From positions 1-64,000 of the forward strand of contig CAVTZG010000020.1 in NCBI GenBank assembly GCA_963739135.1: 64,000 nt of DNA, written 5' to 3'. A model generated the notes under the pieces. That model worked only from the letters and a program-made list of their open reading frames with translations. It ran no database searches and had not been told where the DNA came from. Below are positions 59,434 to 64,000 of the stretch, piece by piece. Numbering within the stretch: position 1 is the stretch's first letter; each line of letters starts with the position of its first letter. Source of the stretch: Palsa-504 sp963739135. Its GTDB lineage: Bacteria > Actinomycetota > Actinomycetes > Streptosporangiales > Streptosporangiaceae. The position numbers and the translations under genes are program-made.

Positions 59434-62400
59434 GTGCGCTCCGTGGGTGGGCTGGGGGTGTCCTTCCTCGTCCGCCGGGCCAGATCCTCATGGTTGCTGC
59501 TGGTCTGCGTCGCGGTCACGGTCCTGCTCACCACCGGGCTCGCGGCCGCGGGTTGGGCCTTCTCGGCCGCGGTAATACCGCTCGGAGCGGGGAGCATTCT
59601 CGCCCCCACGCAGGGCCGGGTGGTCGGACTGTCCGGCGTGGCCAACGCCGGGGATGCTGCCGCCGACTCACAGCTGATCCGGGCCACGCTTCGCAGGGCC
59701 TGGCCGGGGGTCGGTTTCCAGATGGAAGGTGCGCTGTGGGCGGTCCCGCTCGAGCTCCCAGCGCCGGCCACCAGCACGACCATCGCGCAGATCCTGCCCG
59801 CGTCGCTGGCCGGGATCAGCGCCCAGGCGACGCTGACCGCAGGGGAATGGCCTCCTCCGCCGCACCACGGCGGTCCGCTGCCGGCGGCACTGCCGGCCGC
59901 TGTGGCCAGCCAGCTGCACCTGACCCTGGGCTCGGTGCTGACGGGCACCCCCCAGGGCGGCGGGACGCCGACCTCGCTGCAGGTCACCGGGCTGTTCCGG
60001 CCCAGGAACCCGGCGTCGCCTTACTGGGCGCTTGACCAGTTGCCCATCTCAGGGGTCAGCATCCAGCCTTACTCCATCAACGGCAACGCCGCGGGTTCCG
60101 TCGTCAGCTACGGTCCCGCAGTGGTGAACCCGGCTACGTTCGGCGGGGCGCTCATCACGAGCCAGGCCTCGTGGCTGGTATTGCCGCAGGCGCCGGCGAT
60201 GGCCCGCGGCAACATCGCTGCGCTCGCCGCGGGCACCAGCCAGGCGTTTTCGCAGCTGTCCGTGATCCTCCCCGATGGGCTGAAGGTGACCTCCGGCCTG
60301 CCCCAGGTCCTGGACGGCATAGCCAGCACCATCGTGCTGTCCCGGTCGCTGTTCACGATCGCCGCACTGATGTTGCTGCTGGTGGCGGGGGCGGGACTGG
60401 TGCTGGCCGCGCGGCTGCTGGCCAGTTTGCGCGAGGAGGAGTCCGCGCTGCTGCGGGCGCGTGGCGCCACCAGGTGGCAGGTGGCGCGGCCCGTGCTGGC
60501 CGAGGCGGTGGTGCTCGGCGCCGGGGTCGGCCTAGCGGGCGTGCTGGTCGGCACTCGCCTGACCGGCGTGCTGGCCGGCCTGGGCGACCTGCGCCTGGAC
60601 GGCCATCCGGGCATCAACCCGCTGGCCTGGCTGTCGGCCCTCGCCGTGCTCGTACTGTGCGCCGCGGTGATGGCCTGGCCGGCGCTGTACGGCCTGACCC
60701 CCAATGCGGCCAGGCGCCGCCGAGGTCGGCAGGCCCGGCTCGCGGCGATCGCCTGGGCGGGCGGCGATCTGGCCCTGGTGGCGTTGGCCGCGGTCGCGGT
60801 ATGGCAACTGCGCGGCTATTCGGCAGTCGCGCATCCGGCCACGGGATCGCTCGGCATCGATCCCGTGGTCGCCATCGCCCCCGCACTCGCGCTGGCCGGG
60901 GTGGCGCTCATCCCGCTCCGCGGGCTGCCGCTGCTGGCCAGGCTGGTGGACAAGGCGACCGACCACGAACGGCGGCTGGCCGCCGCGATGGTGAGCTGGC
61001 AGATCGCCAGGCGGCCGATCCGCCAGGCGGGCCCGGTCCTGCTCGTCGTGGTCGCGACGGCCACCACCACGCTGGGGCTGGCTGGGTACTCGAGCTGGCG
61101 GCAGTCGACCGCGGACCAGGCCGCCTTCGCGGTTGGCTCGGATGTGCGGGTGGACTCCGCGGCCCCGCTGCCGCCGGGCGCGGCCGACGCGATCACCCGG
61201 GCACCGGGTGTCACCGCCGCCACGTCGGCCAGCCTCGCCGACGTCGGCAACGGCGGCCAGATGATCGCGCTGGACGCGACCACGGCGGGTAAGGCGATCC
61301 TGCTCCGCCCCGACCTGTCACCGCTTCCGCTGAGCGCGCTGTGGCAGCGCATTACCCCGAAGCAGCCGTCCGGGCTGGCGCTGCCCGGCCAGCCGGACCG
61401 GCTGGAGATCTTCGCCGACCTCGGGGCGGGCCAGGTCACCAGCGCGGCCGAGATACGGACGGCTCTTGGCTCAGTGACCGTCACGGCCTGGATCCAGGAT
61501 GCCAGCGGCGCCACCTATCAGATACCCGCCGCCGCGAGCCTGCCCGCCGACGGCCAGCCGCACTCCCTGGTCTTCATGCTGTCTTCTCCGCGGCAGGCCA
61601 GCCACCCGCTGCGGCTGCTCGGGCTGACGCTGACCTTTGTCCTGCCGCCGTACGACCCGGCGAACCCACTGTCGACCCCCACCGCCGACCTCACCATCAG
61701 GTCCCTCGCGGTGGCCGCCACGGCCAGTGGCCCGTTCGGCAGGCCGTTCAGCCCCGATGCCGCCCTAGCGGCATGGCAGGGCCTGGGAACCTCGGCGTGG
61801 GTGCCGACCGGGCCGCCGGACGCGTACGGGCAGCTGACGGCGGCGAACGGGACGACGCCAGCGTTCCTGGGCTGGCATGCCGCGGCTGGCGGCGGAGAGC
61901 AGCTCACGTTCAATACCGGACACGATCCTTCGTTGCAGGTCCTGTCCGAGGTCAACTTCGGCCCCGATCTCCCCGGGCAAGTCACGGTCGTGGTGCCGCC
62001 GCCGCAGATCATCCCGGCCATCGCCACCAGCGGTTACCTGGCGGCCAACCGGCTCGGCATCGGATCGGCCACCACGGTTTCGCTCGGCGGGGTCTCGGTC
62101 CCGGTCCTGATCGTGGCGGAGGTGGCCAACTTCCCGACCGTCTTCGGGCCGAACCGGGCGCTGATCGCCGACCTGGCGGAGATCAACGACCTGCTCGCCG
62201 CCAACCATGTGCCCCCCTTGCCGGTGACCCGCTGGTGGTTGCGCACCGCTGACGGCCACCCGTCGCGCCTGCCGGCCGGCCTCGGCCTGTCCGTCACCAG
62301 CCGCTCCAGCCAGCAGGCCGCCCTGTTCGGCAACACGCTGCTGACGTCCCCCCGGCAAGCCATGCTGGCCGTCGGGGTGGCGGCGGTGCTGCTCGGCGCG

Positions 62401-62766
62401 GGAGGGTTCTCGGTCAGCGCCGCGGCCAGCCTCCGCTCGCGGCGGACGCAGAGCGCGGTGTTCGCCGCGCTGGGGGTGGGAAAAAACGCCCAGGCCGGTC
62501 AGCTGTGCCTGGAGCAGTGCGCGCTCAGCCTGCCGGCCGCGGCAGCGGGCCTGCTGGCCGGGATCGGCCTGGCCGAGTTGATGGTGCCCGCGATTACCCT
62601 GACCGCGGATGCGGCGGCGCCGTTCCCGTCGGCCCTGGTGATACTGCCACTCGGCCCGGCCGTTGCGCTGGCCCTCGTCACCGCGGCCATGCCGGTCGCC
62701 GCCGCTGCCCTGTCGGTCCTGCGCAGACCCGACCCAGCGGTGCAGTTGCGGGCGGAGGCAGGATGA
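59434..62766 (+). CDS. FtsX-like ABC transporter permease
   Basis: An 1110-residue membrane protein. The N-terminal helix (SWLLLVCVAVTVLLTTGLAA) leads to a large external domain. The first FtsX core lies about residues 300-430 (LLLLVAGAGLVLAARLLASL, then REEESALLRARGATRWQVAR), followed by further helices to about 560, a second external domain and a last FtsX core (about 965-1105, ending LSVLRRPDPAVQLRAEAG). GTG 59434 begins directly after the ATPase stop. The type fits MacB-like mechanotransmission or lipoprotein/peptide export rather than solute uptake. Its stop overlaps the next start as ATGA. Confidence 0.92.
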   Translation: MRSVGGLGVSFLVRRARSSWLLLVCVAVTVLLTTGLAAAGWAFSAAVIPLGAGSILAPTQGRVVGLSGVANAGDAAADSQLIRATLRRAWPGVGFQMEGALWAVPLELPAPATSTTIAQILPASLAGISAQATLTAGEWPPPPHHGGPLPAALPAAVASQLHLTLGSVLTGTPQGGGTPTSLQVTGLFRPRNPASPYWALDQLPISGVSIQPYSINGNAAGSVVSYGPAVVNPATFGGALITSQASWLVLPQAPAMARGNIAALAAGTSQAFSQLSVILPDGLKVTSGLPQVLDGIASTIVLSRSLFTIAALMLLLVAGAGLVLAARLLASLREEESALLRARGATRWQVARPVLAEAVVLGAGVGLAGVLVGTRLTGVLAGLGDLRLDGHPGINPLAWLSALAVLVLCAAVMAWPALYGLTPNAARRRRGRQARLAAIAWAGGDLALVALAAVAVWQLRGYSAVAHPATGSLGIDPVVAIAPALALAGVALIPLRGLPLLARLVDKATDHERRLAAAMVSWQIARRPIRQAGPVLLVVVATATTTLGLAGYSSWRQSTADQAAFAVGSDVRVDSAAPLPPGAADAITRAPGVTAATSASLADVGNGGQMIALDATTAGKAILLRPDLSPLPLSALWQRITPKQPSGLALPGQPDRLEIFADLGAGQVTSAAEIRTALGSVTVTAWIQDASGATYQIPAAASLPADGQPHSLVFMLSSPRQASHPLRLLGLTLTFVLPPYDPANPLSTPTADLTIRSLAVAATASGPFGRPFSPDAALAAWQGLGTSAWVPTGPPDAYGQLTAANGTTPAFLGWHAAAGGGEQLTFNTGHDPSLQVLSEVNFGPDLPGQVTVVVPPPQIIPAIATSGYLAANRLGIGSATTVSLGGVSVPVLIVAEVANFPTVFGPNRALIADLAEINDLLAANHVPPLPVTRWWLRTADGHPSRLPAGLGLSVTSRSSQQAALFGNTLLTSPRQAMLAVGVAAVLLGAGGFSVSAAASLRSRRTQSAVFAALGVGKNAQAGQLCLEQCALSLPAAAAGLLAGIGLAELMVPAITLTADAAAPFPSALVILPLGPAVALALVTAAMPVAAAALSVLRRPDPAVQLRAEAG

Positions 62767-64000
62767 GAACGCTGTGGCTGCGGCTGCACGCGGCCTGGGT
62801 CACGCTGACCGGTACCGGGGCCGCCGCCAGTGCCGCCTTCGGCTTGCTCGTATTCGTCTCCGTGCTGGCCAGCCTGGCCATCCCGCGGGAGAGCGTGGTG
62901 TTGCGCAACGGGGCGCTGCAGCGCGTGATCGCGGCTTCGCAGCCCGGCGACCGGACCGTCATCGCGACGGAGGGTGAGACGGCCATGCTGGACGAAACCG
63001 GCCACGTCCTGGCCACCGACATCGCGGCGGTCGGCGCCTCCTTGCGGGCGCGGCTGGCCGCGGTGGGGGTGCCGGTAGCCAGCGACCCGCCCGCCTGGGC
63101 GAGCCTGACCACAGGCGAAGTGCCGGCGGCCGGGACGGCCCAGGCCGCCGGGTACGGGCCGCCGCAGTTCGAGCTGACCTACCGCACGGCGCTGGCCCGC
63201 TACAGCCAGATCGTGGCCGGACGGCTCCCGGCCGGCGGCTCGGTGGCCGGGCATCGGGCCGTGCTGCAGGTGGCGGTGACCACCACCACCGCGGCCAGGT
63301 TCGGGCTGCGGCTCGGCACCCAGCTGAACGCGGGGCCGGTGCAACTGGTGGTCACCGGGATCATCCGGCCGGCGAGCCCGGCTTCCGCCTTCTGGACCGA
63401 GGACCCTATAACGGCCAGGCCCTCGCTGACGCCAGGCTCGTCGTCTCAGCGGCCGTACTGGATCGGAGCGGTCTTCATCGGTCCCGGTGCGCTCCCGCTG
63501 ATCGAATCCAGGCTCGGCACCGATGAAATGCTGGTCACCTGGGGGTACACGGCCACGCTCGGCCGGCTTACCGCGGGCCAGGCGGGCGGGCTGGAGGCGA
63601 GCGTCGGCAGCCTGGTCTCCTCCGGGGCCACGCAGATTGTCCCCGGGATCGTAGGCCTGCCGATTGTCCCCGGGATCGTAGGCCTGCCGATCTCGGGGAG
63701 CGTGAGCCCGTTCACGGTGCCGATCACCTCTCAGATTCCCTCGATCCTGTCGCCGTTCCTCGCCGGGGAAAGCGCCGCCGCCCCCGTGCTCGAACTGCTC
63801 TATGTCAGCCTGGCCGTCATGGGGGCGGTGGTGGTGCTGCTCGGCGCCCGGCTGGTGGCGCAGCGCCGCACCGCGGAGTTCACGCTCATGCGAGCGCGCG
63901 GTGCGGCGCTGTATCAGCTCGGCTGGCTGGTGCTGCGCGCCAGCGCAGTCATCGCCGCGGTCGCCGGGGCGGCGGCCGCGGTAGTCGCCATCCGCCTGAC
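62763..64000 (+). CDS. Second FtsX-like ABC transporter permease (cut by window edge)
   Basis: At least 412 residues, continuing past the window. An N-terminal helix (AASAAFGLLVFVSVLASLAI) precedes a large external domain, then the first FtsX helix (ELLYVSLAVMGAVVVLLGAR) and the cytosolic motif RTAEFTLMRARGAALYQLGW. It pairs with the previous permease in the exporter complex. A 27-bp in-frame tandem duplication inserts a second IVPGIVGLP in the external domain. ATG 62763 overlaps the upstream stop. Confidence 0.9.
   Translation, partial: MRTLWLRLHAAWVTLTGTGAAASAAFGLLVFVSVLASLAIPRESVVLRNGALQRVIAASQPGDRTVIATEGETAMLDETGHVLATDIAAVGASLRARLAAVGVPVASDPPAWASLTTGEVPAAGTAQAAGYGPPQFELTYRTALARYSQIVAGRLPAGGSVAGHRAVLQVAVTTTTAARFGLRLGTQLNAGPVQLVVTGIIRPASPASAFWTEDPITARPSLTPGSSSQRPYWIGAVFIGPGALPLIESRLGTDEMLVTWGYTATLGRLTAGQAGGLEASVGSLVSSGATQIVPGIVGLPIVPGIVGLPISGSVSPFTVPITSQIPSILSPFLAGESAAAPVLELLYVSLAVMGAVVVLLGARLVAQRRTAEFTLMRARGAALYQLGWLVLRASAVIAAVAGAAAAVVAIRL
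63636..63689 (+). repeat. 27-bp tandem duplication inside the permease gene
   Basis: Two identical 27-bp units, 63636-63662 and 63663-63689, each encode IVPGIVGLP. The frame is kept. A recent slippage or duplication event is likely. Confidence 0.95.

Overview
The window is high-GC DNA (roughly 65-70 % by eye) with actinobacterial genes throughout: an LAL-type LuxR regulator, an ECF42-type sigma factor with its DGPF partner, PadR, HxlR and XRE regulators, a STAS anti-sigma antagonist, a DUF6325-like protein, AcuC, YihY/BrkB, P450 and FtsX-type exporters. Starts are often GTG or TTG behind GGAGG-like ribosome binding sites, and ATGA/GTGA stop-start overlaps are frequent. I infer a soil actinomycete chromosome (Streptosporangiales/Catenulisporales-like); nothing here fixes the genus. 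I saw no rRNA, tRNA or CRISPR.

Layout. 1-6.7 kb: truncated phosphotransferase, methyltransferase, hydrolase remnant, a full-length group II intron with its maturase (about 2176-4340), a frameshifted GH5 glycosidase and a FrnE/DsbA protein. 7-14 kb: an alkyl-DHAP synthase-like flavoprotein coupled to an acyl-CoA ligase, a phosphotransferase pseudogene, a VOC protein, and a divergent hydrolase/HxlR pair with an AT-rich operator. 14.9-19.5 kb: a 592-bp cassette bounded by perfect 22-bp inverted repeats, a divergent STAS/XRE pair, a gutted tyrosine recombinase, and the ECF42/DGPF pair. 20-30 kb: BrkB-like membrane protein, TrkA-type channel, AcuC-like deacetylase, an FAH/SMP-30-like fusion enzyme, and an FHA membrane protein coupled to a small protein with the same NNVDxDQ motif. 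30-45 kb: LAL regulator with a one-base frameshift, VOC protein, lipoprotein, acyl-CoA ligase, VapBC, DUF6325/LuxR fusion, RraA-like protein and several striking palindromes. 45-57 kb: MFS exporter, hydrolase, then a possible specialised-metabolism segment (P450, SDR, carboxymuconolactone decarboxylase-like, ABM monooxygenase, methyltransferase remnant, PaaK-like adenylating enzyme, ThiF-nitroreductase fusion, GYD protein). 57.5-64 kb: PadR regulator, a broken sedolisin ending in a perfect 15-bp minisatellite, and a MacB/FtsX-type ABC exporter running off the end.

Genome decay is a main theme. At least a dozen recognisable gene fragments lie between intact genes: integrases, a DDE transposase, IclR, thioredoxin, a PNPOx-like protein, sensor-kinase pieces, sedolisin, GH5, phosphotransferases and a methyltransferase.

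The best candidate for an undescribed system is the adenylating enzyme/ThiF-nitroreductase pair at 53.5-56.9 kb. It joins carboxylate activation, E1-like adenylation and flavin redox chemistry in two overlapping genes. Next in interest are the inverted-repeat cassette, the FHA/NNVDxDQ pair and the FAH/SMP-30 fusion.
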